The position numbers and the translations under genes are program-made. This document shows, piece by piece, positions 24,351 to 33,551 of a stretch of DNA of 53,380 nt. Source of the DNA: CAYNLK01 sp964398055 (GTDB lineage: Bacteria > Chloroflexota > Anaerolineae > 4572-78 > J111); the NCBI GenBank assembly GCA_964398055.1, contig CAYNLK010000041.1, positions 1 through 53,380 of the forward strand, in the 5' to 3' direction. The notes beneath the pieces were generated by a model, which was not told the DNA's origin, searched no databases, and worked only from the letters and a program-made list of their open reading frames with translations. Position 1 is the first letter of the stretch. Each line of letters begins with the position of its first letter.

Positions 24351-27300
24351 ATGTCAGACTTTTGCCATCTGCACGTCCACAGCGAATATTCCCTGCTCGA
24401 TGGGCTGGGCCGCACCGCCGACCTGGCCAAAGAAGCGGCCCGGCTGGGCCAACCGGCCCTGGCCCTGACCGACCATGGCGTGATGCATGGAGCCATTGAG
24501 TTTTTTCGCAACTGTAAAAAGCATGGCGTCAAACCGATTATCGGCGTGGAAGCCTACCTGACCCTTTACGGTCGTCCTATGAGCGGGACCGACCCCAACA
24601 AGGACAAGAACCGCCATCACCTGCTCTTGTTGGCCCAGAATATGACCGGCTACAAAAATCTACTCAAGATTTGCAGCGACGCCCAGCTCAACGGTTATTA
24701 CTACCGCCCTCGCATCGATGCCGCTTACCTGGCTGCCCACGCCGAGGGGCTGATCTGCACTACCGGCTGCATGGCTGCCGAGATCCCCTACCTGCTCAAC
24801 GCCGAAGACGGCCGGCCGCCCCAGCCGGAGCTGGCCCTGGAGCGGCTGCGCTGGTATATCGATGTTTTTGGCCGGGAGCGCTTCTTCATCGAGCTGCAAG
24901 AGCACAGCATCCCGGCGCTGACCCAGATCAACAAGACCCTCTTCCGCTGGGGTCAGGAGCACAACCTGGAGTTTCTGGTCACCAACGATGTCCATTACGT
25001 GACCGCCCAGGAGGCCCAGGCCCACGACATGCTACTGTGCGTGCAAACCTCGTCGCTGCTCAACCAGCCCAAACGAATGCGCCTGTCTGACAACAGCTAT
25101 TATCTGAAGAGTCTGGCCGAGTTGCAGGCCATCTTCCGCCCCCTGGCCGACCTACCGGAGAGCGCCTTCACCAATTCCCTCAAAATCGCCGAGATGTGCG
25201 AGGTCGATCTGGAAGACGAGACCTTCCACCTGCCCGACCCATTTGCCGCCCCGGCCCGGCAGAATGGGGTCAGCGAGGGCGCTTACAACCTCATTCCGGC
25301 GGAATACAAAGAGAAGCGGGACTATGCCGGTTTTCTGCGCTACCTGACCGAGCGAGGGCTGCGCCAGCGCTACGGCGAGCGGGCCGACTCGCCGGAAATT
25401 CAGGCTCGTAAAGAGCACGAGCTGAACATCATCAGCCGTATGGGCTTTGCCGAATATTATCTGATTGTGTGGGATCTGTGCGAGTATGCCCGTGCTCAAA
25501 ATATCTGGTGGAATGTGCGCGGCTCCGGGGCCGGCTCGATTGTGGCCTATGCGCTGGGCATTACCCTGATCGACCCGCTGCGCCACAACCTCATTTTCGA
25601 GCGCTTTCTGAACCCCGGCCGCATCTCCATGCCCGACTTCGATCTGGATTATCCCGACGACCAGCGCGAGCAGATGATCGAGTACACCCGCAAACGCTAC
25701 GGCGACAAGCGGGTGGCCCAGATTGTGGCTTTTGGCCGGATGAAGGCCCGGGCGGCCATCCGCGATGTGGGCCGGGCCATGGATGTCCCGCTGAGCGAGG
25801 TGGATGCCCTGGCCAAGCAGATTTCGGCCATTCCCGGCAAGCCGGCTACCATCGACAACGCCCTCGACCCGGAGCACGAATTTTTTGCCCCGGAACTGAA
25901 AAACCAGTACCAGTCTGAAGAGCATGTCCGGCAGTTGGTTGATTACGCTCGCCAATTAGAGGGTGTGGCTCGACACTCTTCGGTTCATGCCGCCGCGGTG
26001 ATCATCACCGATAAAGATTTGACCGAATACGTACCGGTGATGCGAGCGCAAGGCTCGGTTATCACCGAGTCGGTCACCCAATTTGAGTTTCCCATTTGCG
26101 AGTCGATCGGCTTGCTCAAGGTTGACTTTTTGGGCCTGTCGACTCTGACGGTGATGCGCAAGGCTGCCGAGCTGATCAAAGCCAGGCACGGCTTGGAGTT
26201 CAACCTGTCTAACATTCCGATGGATACGCCCGAAGCCTTTCAAGATTTGCCCCACTTACCCCCGCCGGAAAAAGCCTTTGAGCTGCTGGCCGGCGGCGAC
26301 GTGACCGGCGTATTCCAGGTGGAAGGCAGCGGTATGCGCCGGGTGCTGACCGACATGAAGCCGACCAAGTTCGAGCACATCGTGGCCGCCATCTCCCTGT
26401 TCCGTCCCGGCCCGATGGAGTACATTCCCATGTACATTGCCCGCATGCACGGCCGGGAACCGGTGGAGTACAAGCATCCGAAATTGGAGCCAATCCTGGC
26501 CGAAACTTACGGCATCATCGTTTACCAGGAGCAGATCATCCGCATTGCCGCGGAGTTGGCCGGTTACGCCCCCGGCGACGCCGACCAGATTCGCAAGGCC
26601 GTGGGCAAGAAGATCAGGGCCAAAATCGACGAGCACCGTTCCAAATTTGTGGCCGGCGCAATGGCTAACGGCATCGACCAAACCGTGGCCGAGGCCATTT
26701 ACGGCGATATCGAATTCTTTGCCCGTTACGGCTTCAACAAAGCCCACGCCGCCGACTACGCCCTGGTCACCTGCCAAACTGCCTACCTCAAAGCCCATTT
26801 CCCCATTGAATATATGACCGCCCTGCTGACGGTGGAACGGCACAACACCGACAAAGTGGGTATGTTGGTGGGCGAATGCCGGGCAATGGGAATCGAGGTG
26901 CTGCCGCCGGATGTCAATCGGGGCGGCCTCGAGTTTACCATTCTGGACCGGGCCGACCAGCCCCCGGCCATCCAGTTTAGTCTGAGCGCCATCAAGAATG
27001 TGGGCGAGGGTCCGGTTGAGGAGATAGTCCGGGCGCGTGCGGCCGAAGGGCCGTTCAAGGACATTGATGATTTCTGCAACCGGGTCGATCTGCGGCATGT
27101 GGGCCGCCGGGCGCTGGAATGTTTGATCAAAGTGGGCGCTTTAGACGCCTTTGCCCGGCGTGACCAACTGCTGGCGATCATCGACCGGATGGTGAATCTG
27201 TCCAGCTCCACCCACAAAGCAGCCGCGGTTGGCCAGATCAGCATGTTCGATCTGGGCGGCTTTGATGCGCCTCAGACCGGCTCGGTGTTGTACCCTCTAC

Positions 27301-28124
27301 CTGAAGTCGAGCCGGTCGGCCAGCGGGAGGTGTTGAGTTGGGAAAAAGAGCTGGTCGGCGCTTACCTGTCTGACCACCCTATCCAGCGCTACATGGCCAC
27401 CATTAAAGCGGCCAGAACCATCCTGCTGGGCGAGCTGAATGAGGCCATGCACGACCAGCAGGTCAGCGTGGCCGGGATGATCAACTCTATCCGCCATCAC
27501 CAAACCAAAAAAGGCGAGCCAATGGCCTTTGTGGAAATTGAAGATATTCAGACTACCTGTGAGCTGGTGGTTTTTCCGCGCACCTACGAAGCCTGCAAAG
27601 AGCTGCTGGTCGTTGGGAATCTGGTCTTAGTGAAAGGCAAAGTCGATGCCAAGGATGGGCATAGCCCCAAGATTCTGGCCGACACGATCACCAATGAGAT
27701 CACTACCTATAACGCGGTTGGTGAAGCCGCACCGGACACACCGCCGCCGCGCCCCAACGGTCATCGGCCTGAAGCCAACGGTCAGTCCCAACCGGCTCAA
27801 CTCAAAGAAACGGTGATGCCGTATATGCCGCCGCCCCTATCGCCGCCTGGAGAGCGGCTTGCCCAGCCAATCGACCCACCAGCGCCGCGCTGGCTCCATA
27901 TCACCTTGCGCCGGACCGAAAATTTGAGCCAGGATAAACATCTTATGAAAACGGTCTATAGTTTGCTCACCGAGAAACCTGGTCGGGATCGCTTTAGCCT
28001 CTATATCCCCAGCGGCCATAAAAAAATCCGGATAGATTTCCCCAACCAGACCACCCACGATACCGCCCACCTGCGCCAGAAGCTCACCCAGTTGCTCGGC
28101 GCGACCGCGGTGCGGGATGATTAG
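24351..28124 (+). CDS. dnaE: DNA polymerase III alpha subunit
   Basis: A 1257-aa replicative polymerase. Domains in order: PHP (HLHVHSEYSLLDG at residues 6-18, with most PHP metal-binding positions apparent), the polymerase palm with catalytic aspartates in PDFDLDYPDD (about 428-437), thumb/fingers including GRMKARAAIRDV and FNKAHAADYALV, tandem helix-hairpin-helix (about 830-900), and an OB fold (VSVAGMINSIRHHQTKKGEP, about 1040-1110). A Pro-rich linker and a small C-terminal domain follow. Length and layout are of the DnaE1 type, without an inserted exonuclease as in PolC. It is a single-gene unit followed by a palindromic terminator at 28144. Confidence 0.95.
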   Translation: MSDFCHLHVHSEYSLLDGLGRTADLAKEAARLGQPALALTDHGVMHGAIEFFRNCKKHGVKPIIGVEAYLTLYGRPMSGTDPNKDKNRHHLLLLAQNMTGYKNLLKICSDAQLNGYYYRPRIDAAYLAAHAEGLICTTGCMAAEIPYLLNAEDGRPPQPELALERLRWYIDVFGRERFFIELQEHSIPALTQINKTLFRWGQEHNLEFLVTNDVHYVTAQEAQAHDMLLCVQTSSLLNQPKRMRLSDNSYYLKSLAELQAIFRPLADLPESAFTNSLKIAEMCEVDLEDETFHLPDPFAAPARQNGVSEGAYNLIPAEYKEKRDYAGFLRYLTERGLRQRYGERADSPEIQARKEHELNIISRMGFAEYYLIVWDLCEYARAQNIWWNVRGSGAGSIVAYALGITLIDPLRHNLIFERFLNPGRISMPDFDLDYPDDQREQMIEYTRKRYGDKRVAQIVAFGRMKARAAIRDVGRAMDVPLSEVDALAKQISAIPGKPATIDNALDPEHEFFAPELKNQYQSEEHVRQLVDYARQLEGVARHSSVHAAAVIITDKDLTEYVPVMRAQGSVITESVTQFEFPICESIGLLKVDFLGLSTLTVMRKAAELIKARHGLEFNLSNIPMDTPEAFQDLPHLPPPEKAFELLAGGDVTGVFQVEGSGMRRVLTDMKPTKFEHIVAAISLFRPGPMEYIPMYIARMHGREPVEYKHPKLEPILAETYGIIVYQEQIIRIAAELAGYAPGDADQIRKAVGKKIRAKIDEHRSKFVAGAMANGIDQTVAEAIYGDIEFFARYGFNKAHAADYALVTCQTAYLKAHFPIEYMTALLTVERHNTDKVGMLVGECRAMGIEVLPPDVNRGGLEFTILDRADQPPAIQFSLSAIKNVGEGPVEEIVRARAAEGPFKDIDDFCNRVDLRHVGRRALECLIKVGALDAFARRDQLLAIIDRMVNLSSSTHKAAAVGQISMFDLGGFDAPQTGSVLYPLPEVEPVGQREVLSWEKELVGAYLSDHPIQRYMATIKAARTILLGELNEAMHDQQVSVAGMINSIRHHQTKKGEPMAFVEIEDIQTTCELVVFPRTYEACKELLVVGNLVLVKGKVDAKDGHSPKILADTITNEITTYNAVGEAAPDTPPPRPNGHRPEANGQSQPAQLKETVMPYMPPPLSPPGERLAQPIDPPAPRWLHITLRRTENLSQDKHLMKTVYSLLTEKPGRDRFSLYIPSGHKKIRIDFPNQTTHDTAHLRQKLTQLLGATAVRDD

Positions 28125-28143
28125 GGGAACCGCCTAAATTTTT

Positions 28144-28206
28144 AGGTGACCGGCACTTACAATTAATAATTTGAGCCTGAAATTGCCGCCCAAGTGCCGG
28201 TCACCT
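28144..28206 (+). terminator. Palindrome-family hairpin after dnaE
   Basis: AGGTGACCGGCACTT (28144-28158) and its exact reverse complement (28192-28206) enclose a 33-nt AT-rich loop. It starts 20 bp after the dnaE stop. The arms are identical to those at 8578-8608. Confidence 0.65.
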
Positions 28207-28247
28207 CAGCTGCCTAAAATTCTGGACGTACCTGATTAGGGAAACTG

Positions 28248-28276
28248 TTGACAGATTTTGGTCATTAGCCTATACT
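28248..28276 (+). promoter_or_regulatory. Strong promoter of the pfk leader RNA
   Basis: TTGACA (28248-28253), a 17-bp spacer and TATACT (28271-28276). The predicted start is near 28284. It reads into a structured leader with an intrinsic terminator. Confidence 0.85.
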
Positions 28277-28283
28277 TGGTTTC

Positions 28284-28397
28284 CGTTAAACAGATACGGC
28301 ATCCCACAATGGGTGTGGGGCGCGACAGGCGTCTTCCCCATACTGAGAACAAAAATAGTCTATAGGGAGGCTTGCCAGCTTGGGGGCCTCCCTTTTT
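28284..28397 (+). ncRNA. Candidate leader RNA/attenuator or small RNA upstream of pfk
   Basis: About 114 nt lie between a near-consensus promoter and an intrinsic terminator, with no open frame. An 8-bp stem can form between GTGTGGGG (28313-28320) and CCCCATAC (28336-28343). An alternative pairs CTTCCC (28333-28338) with GGGAGG (28365-28370), the left arm of the terminator, so the two folds exclude each other. A third option pairs CCCAC (28303-28307) with GTGGG (28315-28319). This is the layout of a transcription-attenuating leader or riboswitch; it matches no class I recognise. It could instead be a free-standing sRNA. Before the MITE inserted, the terminator would have been about 20 bp from the pfk ribosome site. 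Confidence 0.6.
28365..28397 (+). terminator. Intrinsic terminator of the leader RNA
   Basis: GGGAGGC (28365-28371) pairs with GCCTCCC (28386-28392) and is followed directly by TTTTT. It is the clearest rho-independent terminator in the window. Confidence 0.85.
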
Positions 28398-28400
28398 AAT

Positions 28401-28616
28401 GAAAATTTTGGTTCTTCAGGATTTTCCGTACAGCATACTATATATAGTGGTGGTTAATACGTACCTCCAAATGAAATCTTCTAAAGCAACCTCGATATAT
28501 AGTGCATCTACACTGGAAGTACACTAGATGTTGTGATTTTATACGAAGTTTACTTAAAAAATCGCCTCACTATATATAGTGGTATGCACGGAAAATACCA
28601 AAGAACCAAAATTTTC
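28401..28616. mobile_element. 216-bp MITE-like element between leader and pfk
   Basis: The terminal inverted repeats GAAAATTTTGGTTCTT are perfect over 16 bp (28401-28416 and 28601-28616). They continue with ATTTTCCGT and ACTATATATAGT shared further in, about 50 bp per arm. TAA lies at both outer edges (28397-28399 and 28617-28619), a possible 3-bp target duplication. The interior is AT-rich and non-coding, with a third TATATAGTG near 28495. Its base composition is unlike the GC-rich surroundings. No transposase is present, so it is non-autonomous. Confidence 0.75.
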
Positions 28617-28637
28617 TAACACGGAGGGTTTTTCAAT

Positions 28638-29846
28638 ATGGCAAACGTCAAAAAGAGTAAAGGAGTCATTGGCATTTTAACCGGCGGCGGCGACGTGCCG
28701 GGTCTGAATCCGGCCATCCGAGCGGTAACTATCAGGGCGCTGCGCGAAGGTTTTCAGGTCATTGGGCTGCGGCGCGGTTGGGGCGGGGCGATCGATATTA
28801 TCCGCGACAAAAATGCCGACAACAGCAACAACTATCAGTTCCTCACCGAAGAAATCGTCAACAAAGCCGGCCGCACGGGCGGCACTTTTTTGCATACATC
28901 CCGGACTCGTCCCAGTCATGTCAAAAAAGACACCGTGCCGGAACATCTGCAGGATATCTACAAGGATGAGGTTAATGACTTAACCCCAGAGGTGCTGAAA
29001 AATCTGGATTTCTTGGGGATCGATTACCTGATCCCCATCGGCGGCGACGATACGCTCAGCTACGGGGTTCACCTGTACCAGCAAGGGGTTAAAGTGGTGG
29101 CCATTCCCAAGACGATGGACAATGACGTGCCCGGCACCGACTATTGTATCGGTTTTAGTACCTGCGTCAGCCGCACCATCGAGTTGACCAACAACCTGCG
29201 CACCTCAGCCGGTTCGCACGAGCGCTTCTTGGTGCTGGAAGTGTTTGGACGTTACGCCGGCTTTACGGCGATGTTGCCGACGATGGCCGGCGCGGCCAAT
29301 CGCTGCGTGATTCCCGAGTACAAGTTTAATATGGAGCAGTTGACGGAACTACTCACCTATGATCGCAACCACAACCCCAGCAAGTATGCCATCGTCCTGG
29401 TGTCCGAAGGAGCCATGTTTGAAGGCGGCGAGATGATCTTTGAGAGCGCCACCACCGATGCCTATGGCCATCGGAAGCTGGGCGGTATTGGCGACCTGGT
29501 CTCGGAAGAGCTAAAGAAACTCTCTCCCAAGTACAACAAAGGTAAAGCCATCAATGTGATCAATCAACGGTTAGGTTACATGGTCCGCGGCGGCAACCCC
29601 GACGCCATCGACTCGATTGTGCCGATGGCTTACGGCAACCTGGCCCTGGACCTGATCCTCCACGGCATCCACGGCCGGCTGGTGGTGTTGAAGAATGGCC
29701 GCTACGACAACATGCCGCTGGACGTCATCGCCAGTTCCAAAAAACTGGTGGACGTAAAGAAGCATTACAATATCGAGCGGCTGCGCCCCCACTACAAGAG
29801 CTTTGAGATGAAACCGCTCTTTATTATGACCAGCGATATGGAGTAA
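28638..29846 (+). CDS. 6-phosphofructokinase, predicted PPi-dependent (copy 1)
   Basis: A 402-aa PfkA-family enzyme: ILTGGGDVPGLNPAIRAV, then GGDDT (D137-D138) and PKTMDND (K158). ATP-dependent enzymes normally have GGDGS and PGTIDND. Asp at the first site and Lys at the second are the established marks of pyrophosphate use. The reaction would be reversible phosphorylation of fructose-6-phosphate, or of related sugar phosphates such as sedoheptulose-7-phosphate. ACGGAGGG lies before the ATG. A MITE sits 21 bp upstream. The second copy follows after a 175-bp gap. Confidence 0.88.
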   Translation: MANVKKSKGVIGILTGGGDVPGLNPAIRAVTIRALREGFQVIGLRRGWGGAIDIIRDKNADNSNNYQFLTEEIVNKAGRTGGTFLHTSRTRPSHVKKDTVPEHLQDIYKDEVNDLTPEVLKNLDFLGIDYLIPIGGDDTLSYGVHLYQQGVKVVAIPKTMDNDVPGTDYCIGFSTCVSRTIELTNNLRTSAGSHERFLVLEVFGRYAGFTAMLPTMAGAANRCVIPEYKFNMEQLTELLTYDRNHNPSKYAIVLVSEGAMFEGGEMIFESATTDAYGHRKLGGIGDLVSEELKKLSPKYNKGKAINVINQRLGYMVRGGNPDAIDSIVPMAYGNLALDLILHGIHGRLVVLKNGRYDNMPLDVIASSKKLVDVKKHYNIERLRPHYKSFEMKPLFIMTSDME

Positions 29847-29947
29847 ATACCTACCTGTAAAGACACTCGGGGACGGCCGGCCCGGTCGTCTCCACGATAT
29901 GAGACGCCAACGAGAATAATTTGATTGATCTATTGGTTTCACTCGCG

Positions 29948-30004
29948 GTTGGTTAGTTGGATGAACGGCCAACTATCAAACTAACCAACAAACCAACTTT
30001 TTTT
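29948..30004 (+). terminator. Hairpin plus T-run between the two pfk genes
   Basis: GTTGGTTAGTT (29948-29958) and its complement (29979-29989) are followed by AAACCAAC and seven Ts (29998-30004). The unit is a repeated AACCAAC-type word, the same architecture as the other short-unit hairpins. It may terminate or attenuate transcription ahead of the second pfk. Confidence 0.6.
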
Positions 30005-30021
30005 AGAGGAGTCATTGCCAG

Positions 30022-31179
30022 ATGAAGCTAGGTATCCTGACCGGGGGGGGTGATGTGCCGGGTTTGAACCCCTGTATCAAAGCCGTCGTCAATCGAGCGA
30101 TTGAAGAAGGGCACACCGTCCTCGGGATCCGGCGCGGTTGGAAGGGGCTGCTGGATTATAATCCCGCCGATGCGAGTTCAGCCGTCAAATGGCTGCTGCC
30201 GCTGGATAAGCAGGTAGTTCGCACCGTCGACCGCACCGGCGGGACCTTTTTGCATAGTTCTCGAACTAACCCGGCTAAGGTGAAAGCCGCCAATGTGCCG
30301 GAGTTTTTGCGTGAGCCTGATTGGCATCCTGACGCAACCGATATCAGAGATTTTACCCCCCACGTCCTGAAAAATCTGGAACAATTAGAGCTTGAGGTGT
30401 TAATTGCCATTGGCGGCGACGATACTCTCAGTTACGCCCATCGCCTCCACACCGAAGGCTTCCCTATCGTGGCCATACCCAAGACAATGGACAACGATGT
30501 GCACGGCACCGACTACTGCATCGGTTTCTCCACAGCCGTGACTCGCAGCGTCAAATTCATTCACGATTTTCGGACCAACGTTGGTTCCCACGAGCGGATT
30601 GGTATTATTGAACTATTTGGTCGCAACTCCGGTGAAACATCCCTCATCTCAGCTTACCTGGCCGGGGTGGACCGGGCCATCATCTCTGAGGTGCCCTTTG
30701 ATCCCGAAAAACTGGGCCGGCTCATCCTGGCCGACAAGCAAAACAACCCCAGCAACTACGCCCTGTTGACCATTTCCGAAGGGGCCACGATGATCGGCGG
30801 TAAAATCATCGAGTACGGCCAGGCCGATGCTTACGGCCACAAGAAGTTGGGTGGGATCGGCGCCATTACCGGCGATGCCTTAAGGAAGATCACCGGCCAT
30901 AATATTATGTACCAGCAGGTAGCTTACCTCATGCGCTCCGGCGCGCCTGACTCGGTCGATTTGATGGTTGGCTTTAACTTTGCCAATATGGCCATGGATT
31001 TGATCCAGGCGCACAATTTTGGCCGGATGGTGGCGGTGCAAGAGGGCAAATACACCGATGTGCCGGCCAATATCCTGTCCCAGGGAGTCAAGCGGGTAGA
31101 CGTGGATGAACTGTATGATGTGGAAGCCTACCGGCCCAAGATTCGCCACGTCAACGGTAAACCGATGTTTTTGTACTAA
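30022..31179 (+). CDS. 6-phosphofructokinase, predicted PPi-dependent (copy 2)
   Basis: A 385-aa paralogue of the preceding gene: LGILTGGGDVPGLNPCIKAV, GGDDT (D133-D134) and PKTMDND (K154), again the PPi-type residue pair. FSTAVTRSVKFIHDFRT and GSHERIGIIELFGRNSG are the substrate-binding segments. The two copies are clearly diverged rather than a recent duplication: the C-terminal thirds differ and there is a shorter insert near residue 45. AGAGGAG lies before the ATG. Different sugar-phosphate substrates or opposing directions of flux are plausible but unproven. Confidence 0.88.
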   Translation: MKLGILTGGGDVPGLNPCIKAVVNRAIEEGHTVLGIRRGWKGLLDYNPADASSAVKWLLPLDKQVVRTVDRTGGTFLHSSRTNPAKVKAANVPEFLREPDWHPDATDIRDFTPHVLKNLEQLELEVLIAIGGDDTLSYAHRLHTEGFPIVAIPKTMDNDVHGTDYCIGFSTAVTRSVKFIHDFRTNVGSHERIGIIELFGRNSGETSLISAYLAGVDRAIISEVPFDPEKLGRLILADKQNNPSNYALLTISEGATMIGGKIIEYGQADAYGHKKLGGIGAITGDALRKITGHNIMYQQVAYLMRSGAPDSVDLMVGFNFANMAMDLIQAHNFGRMVAVQEGKYTDVPANILSQGVKRVDVDELYDVEAYRPKIRHVNGKPMFLY

Positions 31180-31296
31180 AAATCAAACTGCTCCCCCAGC
31201 CGGGTTGCGCTCAGCCCCACATGTTGGCCCATCTTCACCGTGTCTCCTCGGTGAAATTCTGTCTAATTTGGGTGGTTGCGGTTCAAGGAGTCTGTT

Positions 31297-32484
31297 ATGT
31301 CTACACCCCCTGACGCAGTCGTTGCCGGCCACATCTGCCTGGACATCATCCCCGCTATGTCGGGCCTCGCTCAAGACAAATTCGAGACGATGTTTTTGCC
31401 GGGTCGGTTGTTGCAGGTTGGGCCGGCTACCTTTTCCACTGGCGGGCCGGTCTCGAATACCGGTTTGGCTCTGCACAAATTGGGCATCAACCCTCAATTG
31501 ATGGGCAAAGTAGGGGATGACTTGTTTGGCCGGGCCATTAAGCAGTTGATGACCAGGTACGATCCTCATCTGGCCGATGGGATGGTGGTCGATCCAACGG
31601 TCAGCACCTCCTATACCGTCATCATCAATCCGCCCGGAGTGGACCGCATCTTTTTGCATTGTCCCGGCGCCAATGATACCTTCAGTGTAGACGATGTGCG
31701 TTACGACGTGGTCTCAGCCGGCCGGCTGTTTCACTTTGGCTACCCCCCCATCATGCAGTCGATGTTTATCGACGGTGGGGTTCAGTTGGCCGAGATTTTT
31801 CGCCGGGCCAAAGAGACCGGCGTGACTACCTCCTTAGATATGGCCCTGCCCGACCCGTCCTCCCCGGCCGGCCGGGCCGACTGGCGGGCAATTCTACAAA
31901 AGAGCTTGCCTTATGTAGATATTTTCCTGCCCAGTATCGAGGAGATTCTCTACATGGTTCGTCGCCCCACCTACGATGACCTCTGCCTGAAGATGGGCAG
32001 CCCTAACTTATTGCCGTTACTCAGCCCTGAACTCCTGTCAGATTTGAGCCGGGAGCTACAGGCCATGGGCGCCAAGATCGTCTGCTTGAAGTTGGGCGAC
32101 CGGGGCTTCTACCTGCGTACGCCTGGCCCATCCGTCATCGCGACTCTGGGACGGGCCTGCCCCTCCAACCCGGCGGCCTGGGCCGACCAGGAGGTCTGGG
32201 CGCCCTGCTTCAAAGTTGAGCTGGTGGGTGCGGCCGGTTCAGGCGATGCCACCATTGCCGGCTTTCTGGCTGCGTTGTTGCGCGATCTGTCGCCGGCAGA
32301 GGCCGTGACCGCGGCGGTGGCGGTGGGCGCCTGTAATGTGGAAGCCGCCGATACCCTCAGCGGGATTCGGTCTTGGGACGAAACGATGGCCCGTATTGCC
32401 GGCGGCTGGCCTCGCCACGAGTTGAGGCTTGAGTCGCCCGGCTGGCAGTTTGACGATAGCCACCACTTCTGGACTTGCCGGTAA
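31297..32484 (+). CDS. PfkB-family carbohydrate kinase
   Basis: A 395-aa ribokinase/PfkB-fold kinase. The N-terminal VAGHICLDIIPAMSG and GGPVSNTGLALHKLG form the sugar site. The C-terminal VGAAGSGDATIAGFLAALL has the anion-hole GxGD with the catalytic Asp. It is about 80 residues longer than ribokinase, with the extension around residues 215-300. It phosphorylates a sugar with ATP; which one is unclear. The ATG at 31297 follows AAGGAG and is preferred to an in-frame start seven codons upstream. It lies about 117 bp after pfk copy 2 and 56 bp before E1 alpha. Confidence 0.8.
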   Translation: MSTPPDAVVAGHICLDIIPAMSGLAQDKFETMFLPGRLLQVGPATFSTGGPVSNTGLALHKLGINPQLMGKVGDDLFGRAIKQLMTRYDPHLADGMVVDPTVSTSYTVIINPPGVDRIFLHCPGANDTFSVDDVRYDVVSAGRLFHFGYPPIMQSMFIDGGVQLAEIFRRAKETGVTTSLDMALPDPSSPAGRADWRAILQKSLPYVDIFLPSIEEILYMVRRPTYDDLCLKMGSPNLLPLLSPELLSDLSRELQAMGAKIVCLKLGDRGFYLRTPGPSVIATLGRACPSNPAAWADQEVWAPCFKVELVGAAGSGDATIAGFLAALLRDLSPAEAVTAAVAVGACNVEAADTLSGIRSWDETMARIAGGWPRHELRLESPGWQFDDSHHFWTCR

Positions 32485-32540
32485 ATTGGACCGGGATATT
32501 GCATAAATTGTAACTCATCAAAATTGGGAGCCACATTTTA

Positions 32541-33548
32541 ATGACCAACCCTAACCAAATCCCTCCATCTGGCGCGGCCGCGGCCGCAATGCCCGCCCCT
32601 CCTCAACTGGCCGAAATGTACCGCACGATGGTCTTGCTTCGCCGTTTTGAGGAGCGAGTCAACGAACTCTATCTGCAAGGCCGCATCCCTTCTACCCTTC
32701 ACCTGTATATTGGCCAGGAAGCCGTAGCGACCGGGGTCTGCGCCAACCTGCGCCCGGACGACTATGCTTTCAGTACCCACCGTCCCCATGGTCACGCCCT
32801 GGCCAAGGGGGTGTCGCCCCACGCGTTGATGGCCGAACTCTATGCCAAAGCAACCGGCTGTTGCCAGGCCAAAGGCGGTTCGATGCACGTGGGTGATATG
32901 TCGGTGGGGATGGTGCCGGCCATTGCCATTGTTGGGGCCAATGTGCCTATCGCCGCAGGTACGGCTCTGGCCGCCAAAATGCAGGGCAGCGACCGGGTCT
33001 CCGTCTGCTTCTTTGGCGACGGGGCGGCCAATGAAGGCGCCTGGCACGAAGGTTTGAACGTGGCCGCTATCTGGGATCTGCCGGTGATCTTTGTTTGTGA
33101 GAACAATCTTTATGCCGCCTCCACTCCGGTCTCATTAACCTTCAAGGTCGAGAACATTGCCGATCGGGCCGCGGCTTATGGCCTGTCGGGAGTGATCGTC
33201 GACGGCAACGACGTGCTGGCCGTTTTTGAGGCCAGCCGGGCCGCCATTGCCCGCGCCCGCGCCGGCGGCGGCCCCACCCTGCTTGAGTGCAAAACTTACC
33301 GCTTATGCGGCCACTCTCGCTCCGACCCGCGGACCTATCGTTCTAAAGAGGAAGAGGCCGAGTGGCAGCAGTTGGATCCCATCCCTCGTTTTCGCCGCCA
33401 ACTGGCGACCCAGGACTTCTGCACCATCGCGCAGTTGCAAGAGATCGAGCAAGATGTCGAACAAACCCTTGACCAGGCGATTGCCTTTGCCGAGTCCAGC
33501 CCGGCACCTGAGCTGGCCGAACTGTATACCCATGTCTTCAAGGAGTAA
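32541..33548 (+). CDS. 2-oxoacid (pyruvate/acetoin) dehydrogenase E1 alpha
   Basis: A 335-aa thiamine-diphosphate-dependent E1 alpha. The ThDP motif GDGAANEGAWHEGLNVAA begins at G159 and ends ENN. Phosphorylation-loop-like HSRSDPRTYRSKEEE and GSMHVGDMSVGMV are also typical. It decarboxylates a 2-oxoacid, or cleaves acetoin, and hands the acyl group to E2 lipoate. AcoA-type and PdhA-type cannot be separated by eye. An Ala-rich start (SGAAAAAMPAPPQL) precedes the conserved core. It is followed 3 bp later by E1 beta, a tight operon. Confidence 0.9.
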   Translation: MTNPNQIPPSGAAAAAMPAPPQLAEMYRTMVLLRRFEERVNELYLQGRIPSTLHLYIGQEAVATGVCANLRPDDYAFSTHRPHGHALAKGVSPHALMAELYAKATGCCQAKGGSMHVGDMSVGMVPAIAIVGANVPIAAGTALAAKMQGSDRVSVCFFGDGAANEGAWHEGLNVAAIWDLPVIFVCENNLYAASTPVSLTFKVENIADRAAAYGLSGVIVDGNDVLAVFEASRAAIARARAGGGPTLLECKTYRLCGHSRSDPRTYRSKEEEAEWQQLDPIPRFRRQLATQDFCTIAQLQEIEQDVEQTLDQAIAFAESSPAPELAELYTHVFKE

Positions 33549-33551
33549 GTT

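Noticed and set aside
26256..27098. A 280-codon minus-strand frame inside dnaE
   Set aside because: Antisense shadow. DnaE motifs run uninterrupted on the plus strand.
28284..28397. Identifying the pfk leader as 6S RNA, SRP RNA, fluoride or ZTP riboswitch
   Set aside because: None of their conserved cores could be matched. It is left as an unassigned candidate.
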